From Aliidiomarina indica (GTDB lineage Bacteria; Pseudomonadota; Gammaproteobacteria; Enterobacterales; Alteromonadaceae), in assembly GCF_015354615.1 (NCBI RefSeq), contig NZ_JACAVQ010000001.1:806001-870000 (forward strand): 64,000 bases of DNA, given 5' to 3'. Under the pieces are notes generated by a model. The model was given only the letters and a program-made list of their open reading frames with translations, did no database searches and was not told the DNA's origin. Position 1 is the stretch's first letter; the number at the start of each line of letters is the position of its first letter. Below, in pieces: positions 1 to 8,728 of this stretch. The position numbers were made by a program, and so were the translations under genes.

Positions 1-182
1 CTATCTTCCACATCAAGAACAATCCAATCGTCACCCTCAACACGGGTTACCATCCACAATGCAAAATCAAATCGATGCCGAAGAAATTTAAGAACATCGC
101 GTGCAGCATCTGCAAACCCTTGTCCTTGCTTTTCATCAATGTGTAATTGCATAAACTTCCCATGGGCTCGACGCACAAACAT
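1..182 (-). CDS. GAF-domain signalling protein, N-terminal fragment (partial)
   Basis: This minus-strand frame is open from an ATG at 182 through the left edge, so only about 60 residues are visible. They end in a run containing LWMVTRVEGDDWIVLDVED. That pattern is typical of the start of a GAF sensor domain in proteobacterial GAF-GGDEF or GAF-EAL proteins. The output domain lies outside the window and cannot be named. A second in-frame ATG at 152, giving MQLHIDEKQGQG, is the more probable start, because a purine-rich GGGAAG lies just before it while nothing similar precedes 182. Confidence 0.55.
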   Translation of the reverse strand, partial: MFVRRAHGKFMQLHIDEKQGQGFADAARDVLKFLRHRFDFALWMVTRVEGDDWIVLDVED

Positions 183-230
183 TTGTGTCAGTTACTTATA
201 CGCTTAAATTTAGTAAATAGCTCACTTATA

Positions 231-263
231 AAAAAAGCGAGGCATCATAACGATGCCTCGCTT
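231..263 (-). terminator. Rho-independent terminator of the thiolase gene
   Basis: A perfect 10-bp stem GCGAGGCATC (237-246) and GATGCCTCGC (252-261) encloses a 5-nt loop. On the minus strand it is followed by a run of T (A at 231-236). It sits just downstream of the thiolase stop codon. Confidence 0.85.
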
Positions 264-298
264 CTCCAAAATATGTGGATAGACGCGGAAATGAAATC

Positions 299-1480
299 TT
301 AAATAACTTCAACCGCTAGGGCTACAGCCTCGCCACCGCCAATACACAGTGACGTCATTCCTTTGTGCAAGTGACGCTGCTTTAGTGCATGAATGAGCGT
401 GACTAGCAAGCGCGCACCTGAAGCACCGATAGGATGACCTAGAGCACAAGCACCACCATTCACATTTACTTTTTCAGGATCCAGATTCATATCCTTCAAG
501 GCAATCATAGTCACCATGGCGAAAGCTTCGTTAATTTCCCACAAATCAACATCGTCTTTTGTCCAACCGGCTTTTTCTAGCGCTTTATTCATCGCACCCA
601 CGGGTGCCATGGTAAATTCAGAAGGTTTCTGTGAATGTGTCGCATGGGCAGTAATGCGTGCCAACGGCGTTAAACCGCGTGCTTTAGCGTCACTCTCGCG
701 CATCAATACCAATGCTGCAGCACCGTCTGAAATAGAACTCGAGTTTGCGGCAGTCACTGTGCCATCTTTGGCAAATGCAGAACGCAGCGAAGGAATCTTG
801 TCGATACGCGCTTTCCCCGGCTGTTCATCCACAGCAACGGTTACGTCGCCTTTACGATCTGAATAAGTGACCGCTGTGATTTCTTTCTCAAACCAGCCCT
901 CAGTAATGGCTTTTTGAGCACGTTCCAATGAACGAATCGCAAAAGCGTCCATATCTTCTCGGGTAAACCCGTACTCATTTGCAGTATCTTGAGCGTAACA
1001 TCCCATTGCCTTGCCTTCATAGGCATCCTGCAGGCCATCATACATCATGTGGTCAATGACTTGGCCGTGCCCCATCCGATAGCCGCTGCGTGCCTTGTCT
1101 AACAAATAAGGAGCATTCGACATGCTTTCCATGCCGCCTGCCACCACAACATCAGCCGAACCTGCTTTAATTAGATCGTGACCGAACATTACTGTTTTTA
1201 AACCTGAGCCACACACTTTATTAATGGTGGTCGCACCGGTACCGAGCGGTAGGCCCGCGCCAAGCATCGCTTGGCGCGCAGGGGCTTGCTTCAGTCCAGC
1301 TGGTAATACACAGCCCATAATCACTTCGTTTACATCGTCACCCTGAATTCCGGCGGAGGCCACAGCAGCGCGAATGGCGGTGGCTCCTAATTCTGGCGCG
1401 GTTACGGGGCTTAATTCGCCCATAAAGCCGCCCATTGGCGTACGTGTCGCACTGACAATTACAATTGCATCAGAACTCAT
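299..1480 (-). CDS. atoB: Acetyl-CoA C-acetyltransferase (thiolase)
   Basis: A 393-residue biosynthetic/degradative-type thiolase that interconverts two acetyl-CoA with acetoacetyl-CoA in the cytoplasm. All three catalytic residues of the family are visible: the nucleophilic Cys90 in NKVCGSG, His349 in GHPIGASGAR and Cys379 in LCIGGG, plus the NEAFA motif. Length is normal for a homotetrameric thiolase. The gene is transcribed away from liuR and the liu operon. It would complete leucine catabolism by splitting the acetoacetyl-CoA made by AacS (8729-10675). The 247-bp gap shared with liuR suggests common control, which is an inference. The symbol atoB is by function; paralogues elsewhere may share the role. 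Confidence 0.93.
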   Translation of the reverse strand: MSSDAIVIVSATRTPMGGFMGELSPVTAPELGATAIRAAVASAGIQGDDVNEVIMGCVLPAGLKQAPARQAMLGAGLPLGTGATTINKVCGSGLKTVMFGHDLIKAGSADVVVAGGMESMSNAPYLLDKARSGYRMGHGQVIDHMMYDGLQDAYEGKAMGCYAQDTANEYGFTREDMDAFAIRSLERAQKAITEGWFEKEITAVTYSDRKGDVTVAVDEQPGKARIDKIPSLRSAFAKDGTVTAANSSSISDGAAALVLMRESDAKARGLTPLARITAHATHSQKPSEFTMAPVGAMNKALEKAGWTKDDVDLWEINEAFAMVTMIALKDMNLDPEKVNVNGGACALGHPIGASGARLLVTLIHALKQRHLHKGMTSLCIGGGEAVALAVEVI

Positions 1481-1541
1481 AGGTTGTATCTCCAGCTAGA
1501 TCAAAGCGTCCAAAAGTAAGGACGTGATGGGTGTCGAGGGC

Positions 1542-1559
1542 GTTATTGTGGAGAATAAC
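1542..1559. repeat. Inverted repeat GTTATT-N6-AATAAC in the thiolase-liuR gap
   Basis: Two perfect 6-bp arms separated by 6 nt lie about 60 bp upstream of the thiolase start. It may be a minor operator, but the arms are too short to be significant without comparison. Confidence 0.25.
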
Positions 1560-1636
1560 ACGCTCGATCGCTAATTTATGGGCCACAGAGCCCTTGAGGT
1601 GGGCGTAAATGAAGGCTTCCACCTGCCCGCCTCACA

Positions 1637-1656
1637 GCTAGGTCAATTCACCTAGC
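1637..1656. repeat. Inverted repeat GCTAGGT-N6-ACCTAGC between thiolase and liuR
   Basis: Perfect 7-bp arms with a 6-nt centre lie 5 bp to the left of the LiuR-type palindrome at 1661-1676. The two together could form a composite control site for the divergent genes. Confidence 0.4.
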
Positions 1657-1660
1657 GCAC

Positions 1661-1676
1661 TTTACGTTAACGTAAA
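1661..1676. promoter_or_regulatory. Candidate LiuR operator, perfect 16-bp palindrome
   Basis: TTTACGTTAACGTAAA is its own reverse complement and ends 51 bp before the liuR start. MerR-family regulators bind such dyads between the -35 and -10 elements, and LiuR is known to control liu operons in gammaproteobacteria. No convincing -35/-10 pair with a 19-bp spacer was found around it, so the promoter position is open. Confidence 0.6.
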
Positions 1677-1727
1677 CTTCATGATAGCTTACCTTGTAAC
1701 AATAAGGCATGGCAAGGTGCGACCATT

Positions 1728-2162
1728 ATGAGCGAAGAATTTGCAATGAGCCCCGAGAGAGTTCGTCGAACTCAAGACACCTTCACCATTGGTGATCTAT
1801 CCCGTGAATTTGACATTACTACCCGAAGTATTCGTTTTTACGAAGATCAGGGTCTCATCATTCCAGAGCGACGTGGTCAAACTCGCATCTATAAACAAAA
1901 AGATCGGGTACGATTAAAACTGATTCTGCGCGGCAAGCGACTCGGCTTTACCCTTGCGGAAACTAAAACTCTTTTTGATATGTATGAACGTGATGGCAGC
2001 AGCGTCAATCAGTTGCAAACCATGCTTGCCTTAATTGAAGAGAAGAAAAGCGCCCTGCGCCAACAACTAGAAGATATCAAAGTCGTATTACACGAATTAA
2101 GTGCCGTCGAGACCGGTTGTCGCACCGAACTTGCAACCAAAACAGCCAGCAGCGCGAACTAA
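1728..2162 (+). CDS. liuR: MerR-family regulator of branched-chain amino-acid/isovalerate catabolism
   Basis: A 144-residue MerR-type regulator. Residues about 18-85 form the winged helix-turn-helix (TIGDLSREFDITTRSIRFYE), followed by a long dimerisation helix near 85-130. The protein lacks the C-terminal Cys pairs of metal-sensing MerR proteins. It lies 15 bp upstream of liuA at the head of the liu operon, the standard place for LiuR. In related bacteria LiuR responds to a pathway CoA intermediate; the ligand here is inferred. A perfect 16-bp palindrome lies upstream at 1661-1676. An in-frame ATG at 1746 is an alternative start. Confidence 0.88.
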   Translation: MSEEFAMSPERVRRTQDTFTIGDLSREFDITTRSIRFYEDQGLIIPERRGQTRIYKQKDRVRLKLILRGKRLGFTLAETKTLFDMYERDGSSVNQLQTMLALIEEKKSALRQQLEDIKVVLHELSAVETGCRTELATKTASSAN

Positions 2163-2177
2163 TTTTCAGGAGTATTT

Positions 2178-3347
2178 ATGTTAAGCACGTACAAAACCTT
2201 TAATTTCGATTTGGGCGAAACCGCCGACATGTTACGAGACCATGTCAATGCGTTTGCCCGTGATGAAATAGCCCCACGCGCAGCTGAAATTGATGAAAAG
2301 AATGAGTTCCCCGCTGACTTATGGCAGAAGTTTGGTGATATGGGCCTACTCGGAATTACCGTCCCTGAAGAGTTTGGCGGTGCCGGAATGGGCTACCTTG
2401 AGCATGTGATTGCCATGGAAGAAATTAGCCGCGCATCGGCGTCAGTAGGCCTTAGCTATGGCGCTCACTCCAACTTGTGCGTCAACCAGATTAAAATTAA
2501 CGGCTCCACAGAACAAAAGCACAAGTACTTACCAAAGTTAATCAGCGGCGAACATGTAGGCGCACTTGCGATGAGTGAGCCAAATGCAGGTTCTGATGTG
2601 GTCAGCATGAAACTTACCGCAAAGAAAGACGGTGACCACTTTATTCTAAACGGCAACAAAATGTGGATCACCAATGGGCCCGATGCCCACGTACTGGTTG
2701 TTTATGCGAAAACCGATCCCCGAGCTGGCTCAAAAGGAATCACCGCCTTTATTATTGAGAAAGATATGCCTGGTTTTAGTACTGCGCAAAAACTTGATAA
2801 GTTAGGCATGCGTGGTTCAAATACATGTGAACTCGTGTTTGAAGATTGCCGTGTACCCGCTGAAAACATTTTGGGAGAACTGAACCAAGGTGTGAAAGTA
2901 CTGATGAGCGGTCTTGATTACGAGCGTGCCGTACTTGCTGCGGGCCCCATTGGTATTATGCAGGCCTGTATGGATGTCGTTGTCCCTTATATTCACGAAC
3001 GTGAGCAGTTTGGTAAAGCCATTGGCGAATTCCAATTGGTACAAGGCAAAGTTGCCGATATGTACACTCAGATGAATGCTGCCCGCGCTTATGTTTACGC
3101 CGTTGCGAAAGCCTGCGATCGCGGTGAAACCACCCGTAAAGATGCCGCAGGCGCCATTCTCTATGCTGCTGAGTTAGCCACTAAACTTGCCCTTGATGCC
3201 ATTCAGCTATTAGGGGGTAACGGCTATATCAACGAATACCCAACCGGGCGTTTGCTGCGAGATGCTAAGCTATACGAAATTGGCGCTGGTACTTCAGAAA
3301 TTCGCCGGATGCTGATCGGTCGCGAAATTTTTGCCGAATCAAAATAA
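2178..3347 (+). CDS. liuA: Isovaleryl-CoA dehydrogenase
   Basis: A 389-residue FAD-dependent acyl-CoA dehydrogenase that oxidises isovaleryl-CoA to 3-methylcrotonyl-CoA in leucine breakdown. Visible family signatures are [10 protein letters not shown] (about 131-140), WITNG (163-167), the base Glu249 in GLDYERAV (placed in helix G, as in isovaleryl-CoA dehydrogenases rather than short-chain enzymes) and the C-terminal [10 protein letters not shown]-type segment. An SD-like CAGGAG precedes the ATG. It is the first enzyme of the liu operon. Its electrons would go through ETF to the ETF-QO at 13027-14691. Confidence 0.95.
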   Translation: MLSTYKTFNFDLGETADMLRDHVNAFARDEIAPRAAEIDEKNEFPADLWQKFGDMGLLGITVPEEFGGAGMGYLEHVIAMEEISRASASVGLSYGAHSNLCVNQIKINGSTEQKHKYLPKLISGEHVGALAMSEPNAGSDVVSMKLTAKKDGDHFILNGNKMWITNGPDAHVLVVYAKTDPRAGSKGITAFIIEKDMPGFSTAQKLDKLGMRGSNTCELVFEDCRVPAENILGELNQGVKVLMSGLDYERAVLAAGPIGIMQACMDVVVPYIHEREQFGKAIGEFQLVQGKVADMYTQMNAARAYVYAVAKACDRGETTRKDAAGAILYAAELATKLALDAIQLLGGNGYINEYPTGRLLRDAKLYEIGAGTSEIRRMLIGREIFAESK

Positions 3348-3373
3348 ACGATTAATGCAAAAGGAGCCTCGTT

Positions 3374-4981
3374 GTGGCAATCCTCTCCAGTAAAGTAAAT
3401 ACCCGCGATGAGGGCTTTCTCACCAATGAGAAGGCCATGCAGGAGGTTCTCGCCGACTTACGCGAGAAAGCAGACCAAATCAAACAAGGCGGCGGTAAAA
3501 GTTATCAAGAGCGCCATGTTTCCCGAGGCAAATTGCTTGCTCGGGATCGCATTCAGCGGCTGCTTGATGCCGGAAGCCCATTCTTAGAAATCGGCCAGTT
3601 TGCCGCATGGGACGTGTACGAAGATTACGTGCCTGCCGCAGGCGTCGTTGCCGGGATTGGCCGCGTCAGTGGTGTGGAATGTATGATTGTGGCCAATGAT
3701 GCCACCGTAAAGGGTGGCACCTACTATCCACTGACCGTGAAGAAGCACTTGCGCGCCCAAGAGATTGCCGAGCGCTGTCACCTTCCCTGCATTTATTTGG
3801 TCGATTCCGGCGGTGCTAATTTGCCGCGTCAAGACGAAGTATTCCCTGACCGGGATCATTTCGGACGGATCTTTTTCAACCAAGCCAATATGTCGTCGAA
3901 AGGCATTCCGCAAATCGCTGTGGTCATGGGTTTATGTACCGCCGGCGGCGCTTATGTTCCCGCCATGGCCGATGAATCCATTATCGTGAAGGAACAAGGC
4001 ACTATATTCCTTGCCGGCCCGCCCCTCGTAAAAGCTGCCACCGGTGAAGAAGTCAGCGCCGAAGAGTTAGGCGGTGCCGATGTCCATACCCGGATTTCCG
4101 GCGTCGCTGATCACTTTGCTGTAAACGATGAGCATGCACTCGACCTCGCGCGCCGCTCCGTGGCTCGTTTAAATCGTCCGCAAAAAGCCAACCTTGACGT
4201 GGCTGAGGTGAAACCACCGCGCTACGCTGCCGAGGAAATTTATGGCATTGTTGGAACCGATTTGCGTAAGCCATACGATGTTCGAGAAGTGATTGCCCGT
4301 ATTGTCGATGACTCTGATTTTGATGAGTTCAAGCAAAATTACGGCAATACCCTAGTGACCGGATTTGCACGAATTCATGGATATCTGGTCGGTATTATCG
4401 CGAATAACGGCATTCTATTTTCGGAGTCAGCGCAAAAAGGCGCGCACTTTATAGAGCTGTGCGCGCAGCGTAAAATCCCCTTGGTATTTTTACAGAATAT
4501 TACCGGCTTTATGGTCGGTAAAAAATACGAAGCGGAAGGTATTGCAAAGCACGGGGCGAAAATGGTGACCGCAGTAAGTTGTGCCCAAGTGCCTAAATTT
4601 ACCGTGCTGATTGGCGGCAGCTATGGTGCCGGTAACTACGGCATGTGCGGACGCGCTTACGATCCAACCTTGATGTTTATGTGGCCAAACGCGCGCATTT
4701 CGGTCATGGGTGGAGAACAAGCGGCAGGCGTCATGGCACAAGTGACCCGAGACGGCAAAGAACGTAAGGGTGAAACTTGGACTGCCGATGAAGAAAAAGC
4801 CTTTAAACAGCCGATTGTTGACACCTATGAACATCAAGGCCATCCCTACTACGCCTCTGGTCGACTATGGGATGACGGCATTATTGACCCTGCGCAAACT
4901 CGTACTGTACTGGGTTTAAGTATTAGTGCCGCACTCAATGCACCTATTGCCGACACACGCTTTGGCGTGTTCCGGATGTAA
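3374..4981 (+). CDS. liuB: Methylcrotonyl-CoA carboxylase carboxyltransferase (beta) subunit
   Basis: This 535-residue acetyl-CoA-carboxylase-type carboxyltransferase transfers CO2 from biotin (carried on LiuD) to 3-methylcrotonyl-CoA, giving 3-methylglutaconyl-CoA. The N- and C-terminal crotonase-like halves are both present: [11 protein letters not shown] and [10 protein letters not shown] in the first, [11 protein letters not shown] and [11 protein letters not shown] in the second. The length is standard. Translation starts at a GTG preceded by AAGGAG at 3361-3366. It is operonic with liuA (26 bp upstream) and liuC (11 bp downstream). Confidence 0.95.
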   Translation: MAILSSKVNTRDEGFLTNEKAMQEVLADLREKADQIKQGGGKSYQERHVSRGKLLARDRIQRLLDAGSPFLEIGQFAAWDVYEDYVPAAGVVAGIGRVSGVECMIVANDATVKGGTYYPLTVKKHLRAQEIAERCHLPCIYLVDSGGANLPRQDEVFPDRDHFGRIFFNQANMSSKGIPQIAVVMGLCTAGGAYVPAMADESIIVKEQGTIFLAGPPLVKAATGEEVSAEELGGADVHTRISGVADHFAVNDEHALDLARRSVARLNRPQKANLDVAEVKPPRYAAEEIYGIVGTDLRKPYDVREVIARIVDDSDFDEFKQNYGNTLVTGFARIHGYLVGIIANNGILFSESAQKGAHFIELCAQRKIPLVFLQNITGFMVGKKYEAEGIAKHGAKMVTAVSCAQVPKFTVLIGGSYGAGNYGMCGRAYDPTLMFMWPNARISVMGGEQAAGVMAQVTRDGKERKGETWTADEEKAFKQPIVDTYEHQGHPYYASGRLWDDGIIDPAQTRTVLGLSISAALNAPIADTRFGVFRM

Positions 4982-4992
4982 GGGAGCAAACC

Positions 4993-5808
4993 ATGTCAAA
5001 CAACTATGTAGAGCTGTCTATCGATGCCCAAGGTATTGCTTGGCTGACCATGAATCGTCCCGATGTGCATAACGCCTTCGACGATCGCATGATTACACAG
5101 TTACGGGCAGCCCTAAAACAAGCTGCAGATAGCCCAAAAGCACGTGTTCTAGTGTTACAAGCGCAAGGCAAAAACTTTTCTGCCGGCGCGGATCTAAACT
5201 GGATGCGTTCGATGGCAGAGAAGAACTTTGATGAGAACGTCGCCGATGCGGGTGAACTAGGTGCGCTCATGTGGGAGTTGGATCATCTCCCCTTGCCTAC
5301 CCTCGCTCTTGTCAATGGCGCTGCATTTGGCGGGGCTGTTGGCCTGGTCGCCTGCTGTGATATGGCTATCGCCACCGCGCGTGCAAGTTTTTGTCTATCG
5401 GAAGTGAAAATTGGATTAATTCCAGCCGTGATCAGTCCTTATGTGGTGCGAGCGCTTGGCGAGCCAGCAGCGCGTCGATATATGCTCACTGCTGAGCGTT
5501 TTAGTGCGAAAACAGCCCTGCAACACGGCTTAGTCACTGCGGTATTAGAGGACGGTGACGAGGATCTTTTAGCGACCGCGCAACCTTTGATCGATGCCTT
5601 ACTGAATAATGGACCCGCGGCGCTACAAGCGTGTAAATCGTTAATCGCGCACGTCAGCCAACACCCGCTTGATGAAGCGCTCGTGCAAGAAACCGCACGT
5701 CGCATTGCGCAGATTCGCGTCTCTGAAGAAGGCCAAGAAGGGCTAACCGCATTTTTAGAAAAGCGGCAACCTGCATGGCAATCCAAACAATCAGACGGAA
5801 AACAATAA
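4993..5808 (+). CDS. liuC: Methylglutaconyl-CoA hydratase
   Basis: A 271-residue crotonase-fold enzyme. The oxyanion-hole segments are recognisable as FSAGADLNWM and NGAAFGGAVGL. In this operon the expected reaction is hydration of 3-methylglutaconyl-CoA to 3-hydroxy-3-methylglutaryl-CoA. Family membership is direct from sequence; substrate specificity comes from its position between the two MCC subunits, which is the conserved liu order. Confidence 0.92.
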   Translation: MSNNYVELSIDAQGIAWLTMNRPDVHNAFDDRMITQLRAALKQAADSPKARVLVLQAQGKNFSAGADLNWMRSMAEKNFDENVADAGELGALMWELDHLPLPTLALVNGAAFGGAVGLVACCDMAIATARASFCLSEVKIGLIPAVISPYVVRALGEPAARRYMLTAERFSAKTALQHGLVTAVLEDGDEDLLATAQPLIDALLNNGPAALQACKSLIAHVSQHPLDEALVQETARRIAQIRVSEEGQEGLTAFLEKRQPAWQSKQSDGKQ

Positions 5809-5809
5809 G

Positions 5810-7786
5810 ATGACCACAGTAACGCCAATTTCAAAAATATTGATCGCAAACCGAGGTGAAATTGCATGTCGGGTGATACGAACTGCGCGCGAAATGGGCA
5901 TCAAAACCGTTGCTGTCTACTCAGATGCGGATCGTAATGCTCAGCACGTGATTCAAGCAGATGAAGCCGTATACATCGGCGGTAGCGCAAGCAGCGAATC
6001 TTACTTGCGCGCCGAACGCATTATTGCAGCAGCCCAAGAAACAGGCGCCCAAGCAGTTCACCCTGGCTATGGATTTCTCTCTGAGAACGAAGACTTTGCG
6101 AGCGCCTTAAGCGACGCCGGCCTGATTTTTATTGGTCCTCCGGTCGCCGCAATTGCCGCAATGGGCTCGAAAAGTGCAGCTAAGAAAATTATGCACGAAG
6201 CCGGTGTGCCTTTGGTCCCGGGCTATCATGGCGACGACCAAAGCGATGACTTACTCGCGGCTGAAGCAGAAAAAATTGGCTACCCCGTGCTTTTAAAAGC
6301 CGCATATGGCGGCGGTGGTAAAGGCATGCGCGTGGTGGAAACCGCCAGTGAATTTCATGAAGCCTTGGCGTCTGCTCGGCGTGAAGCCAAAGCAGGATTC
6401 GGCAACGATAAAATGTTGGTGGAGAAGTTTATAACGCAGCCTCGCCATGTGGAAATTCAAGTGTTCTGCGACCAACACGGCAACGCCCTGTATTTAGCAG
6501 AGCGTGACTGCTCGGTGCAACGGCGCCACCAAAAAGTGATTGAAGAAGCCCCCGCACCAGGCTTAACGCCTGAGTTACGCAAAGCAATGGGCGAAGCTGC
6601 CGTGCGCGCCGCGCAAGCCATCGACTATGTTGGCGCGGGCACCGTGGAATTCCTGTTTGATGAGCGCCAAGACTTCTACTTTATGGAAATGAATACGCGC
6701 TTGCAGGTAGAGCATCCGGTCACTGAAATGATTACCGGTATCGACCTTGTGGATTGGCAAATTCGTGTTGCTGCGGGCGATGTGTTACCGCTCGAACAAG
6801 ATGATATCGAGCTAGATGGCCATGCCTTTGAAGCGCGAATCTACGCAGAAAATGCTAATGAAAATTTTATGCCGAGTACCGGCAACGTCACCTTCTTGCG
6901 TCATCCTGAAAATTCCCCCTACAGCCGTTGGGACAGCGGGATTATTCAAGGGGACGATGTGACTGCATTTTATGATCCGATGATTGCCAAGCTTATCGTT
7001 TGGGATGAAGATCGCGATTCAGCCCTCCGCCGTCTTCGCCATGCACTACGCGATACCCGTATCGCGGGTGTGACCACCAATACGGATTATTTGTATCGCA
7101 TTGCGGATCATCAAGCATTTCGTGACGGCGCAGTGACCACCCGCTTTATCGAACAATATGGTGATGCATTGCTCGCGCAGGCTCCTGATCTTGATGAACA
7201 GGACGCACTGTTAGTACTTGCTGCACATATCATTCGCCAGCAACAAGCAAACCATGGCCAAGACCCTTGGAGTCAGGCGAGCGGTTGGCGAGTGAATGCC
7301 GCGGCCAAGCAACACATTGAATTGCTACCAAATAACTCAGACACCCCGGTGAAAATGAATTTAACCCAAGACGGGAATACCATTCATTGGGCCGACGCAG
7401 ACCGGACAATTACCCTGCTGCCCCATGGCGCTGTTGCGGTTGGCAATAAGCGCTTTACGCCGGAAGTGGCTGAAGTGGGTACTGCCCTTACCTTGTTTAG
7501 TGATTATGGCCGTTTCGACGCCCGTCGCTATGATGCAGTTGCGGAACTGATTCACGAAGAAGAGGCCGGAGCACTGACAGCGCCGATGAATGGCACTATA
7601 GTCGCTGTCAATGTAAAAGCAGGCGATACCGTCACGGAAGGCCAAGCTTTAGTGATTATGGAAGCCATGAAAATGGAGTACACCATTCGCGCGCCCTTTA
7701 ACGGCAGTGTCGACAACGTATTCTTTGCCGCCGGCGAACTCGTAAGCGATGGCGCGGAACTCATTAGCCTCACAGCTGCGGAGTAA
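5810..7786 (+). CDS. liuD: Methylcrotonyl-CoA carboxylase biotin carboxylase/biotin carrier (alpha) subunit
   Basis: This 658-residue protein has the biotin carboxylase N-domain (about 8-120, [19 protein letters not shown]), an ATP-grasp domain with the Gly-rich GGGGKGMR loop, a biotin-carboxylase C-domain with [14 protein letters not shown], and a C-terminal biotinyl domain whose acceptor Lys621 is in EAMKMEY. It carboxylates its own biotin with ATP and bicarbonate and passes CO2 to LiuB. The start lies 1 nt after the liuC stop, so translation is probably coupled. Confidence 0.95.
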   Translation: MTTVTPISKILIANRGEIACRVIRTAREMGIKTVAVYSDADRNAQHVIQADEAVYIGGSASSESYLRAERIIAAAQETGAQAVHPGYGFLSENEDFASALSDAGLIFIGPPVAAIAAMGSKSAAKKIMHEAGVPLVPGYHGDDQSDDLLAAEAEKIGYPVLLKAAYGGGGKGMRVVETASEFHEALASARREAKAGFGNDKMLVEKFITQPRHVEIQVFCDQHGNALYLAERDCSVQRRHQKVIEEAPAPGLTPELRKAMGEAAVRAAQAIDYVGAGTVEFLFDERQDFYFMEMNTRLQVEHPVTEMITGIDLVDWQIRVAAGDVLPLEQDDIELDGHAFEARIYAENANENFMPSTGNVTFLRHPENSPYSRWDSGIIQGDDVTAFYDPMIAKLIVWDEDRDSALRRLRHALRDTRIAGVTTNTDYLYRIADHQAFRDGAVTTRFIEQYGDALLAQAPDLDEQDALLVLAAHIIRQQQANHGQDPWSQASGWRVNAAAKQHIELLPNNSDTPVKMNLTQDGNTIHWADADRTITLLPHGAVAVGNKRFTPEVAEVGTALTLFSDYGRFDARRYDAVAELIHEEEAGALTAPMNGTIVAVNVKAGDTVTEGQALVIMEAMKMEYTIRAPFNGSVDNVFFAAGELVSDGAELISLTAAE

Positions 7787-7788
7787 CT

Positions 7789-8712
7789 ATGGCATTACCA
7801 ACGCAAGTTCGCATCGTTGAAGTAGGCCCGCGCGATGGTCTACAAAATGAAAAAGCGGTGTCGAGCGACGCCAAAGTCGCCCTGATTAACGCCTTAAGTG
7901 GCGCCGGTTATCAAACGATCGAAGCGGGCAGTTTTGTAAGCCCTAAATGGGTGCCACAGATGGCGGACAGTGGTGATGTGATGCGGGCTATAAAACGCCA
8001 CGCCGGTATACGCTATACCGCGCTCACCCCGAATCTGAAAGGATTTGAGCTTGCGATGGAAGCTCAGGCCGACGAAGTGGCTATTTTTGGCGCGGCATCA
8101 GAAGCCTTTAGTCAAAAAAATATTAACTGTTCTATCGCTGAATCACTAGAGCGTTTTGCCCCTGTGATTGCGGCGGCGAAAGCCCAAGACATTCCCGTGC
8201 GCGGTTATGTTTCTTGTGTGCTCGGTTGCCCCTATCAAGGTGAAGTGCCCATCGCCGATGTAGTGCGTGTGTCCAAAGCGCTCTACGACATGGGCTGCTA
8301 CGAAATATCCCTTGGTGATACCATTGGCGTTGGAACCCCGTTAGCGGCCCAACGCATGTTAGAGGCGGTTGCCAAAGAAGTACCTATGCACCATCTGGCC
8401 CTGCACTTCCATAATACCTACGGCCAGGCGTTAGCAAACATTGCGGCCTGTTTACCTATGGGCGTGCATGTGATTGATAGTGCGGTAGCTGGTCTTGGCG
8501 GTTGTCCTTATGCCAAAGGTGCCAGTGGTAATGTTGCCACTGAAGATGTGCTCTACATGCTTGAGGGTATGGGCATCGAGACCGGTATAGATTTGGACGC
8601 TGTGATTACAGCGGGCCATGATATTTGTGCGGCCCTTGGCAACAAGCCCCGTTCTAACGTGAGCCTAGCGCGCTTGGCCACAGGCACGACATCTTCATCC
8701 TCCAACGAATAA
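7789..8712 (+). CDS. liuE: Hydroxymethylglutaryl-CoA lyase
   Basis: A 307-residue HMGL-family TIM-barrel enzyme that splits HMG-CoA into acetoacetate and acetyl-CoA. It shows the family start [10 protein letters not shown] (about 12-21), the metal-binding [11 protein letters not shown] and the conserved loop [19 protein letters not shown] that carries the active-site Cys. It starts 2 nt after the liuD stop. Confidence 0.95.
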   Translation: MALPTQVRIVEVGPRDGLQNEKAVSSDAKVALINALSGAGYQTIEAGSFVSPKWVPQMADSGDVMRAIKRHAGIRYTALTPNLKGFELAMEAQADEVAIFGAASEAFSQKNINCSIAESLERFAPVIAAAKAQDIPVRGYVSCVLGCPYQGEVPIADVVRVSKALYDMGCYEISLGDTIGVGTPLAAQRMLEAVAKEVPMHHLALHFHNTYGQALANIAACLPMGVHVIDSAVAGLGGCPYAKGASGNVATEDVLYMLEGMGIETGIDLDAVITAGHDICAALGNKPRSNVSLARLATGTTSSSSNE

Positions 8713-8728
8713 TAAAAAGAGAGCCGTG

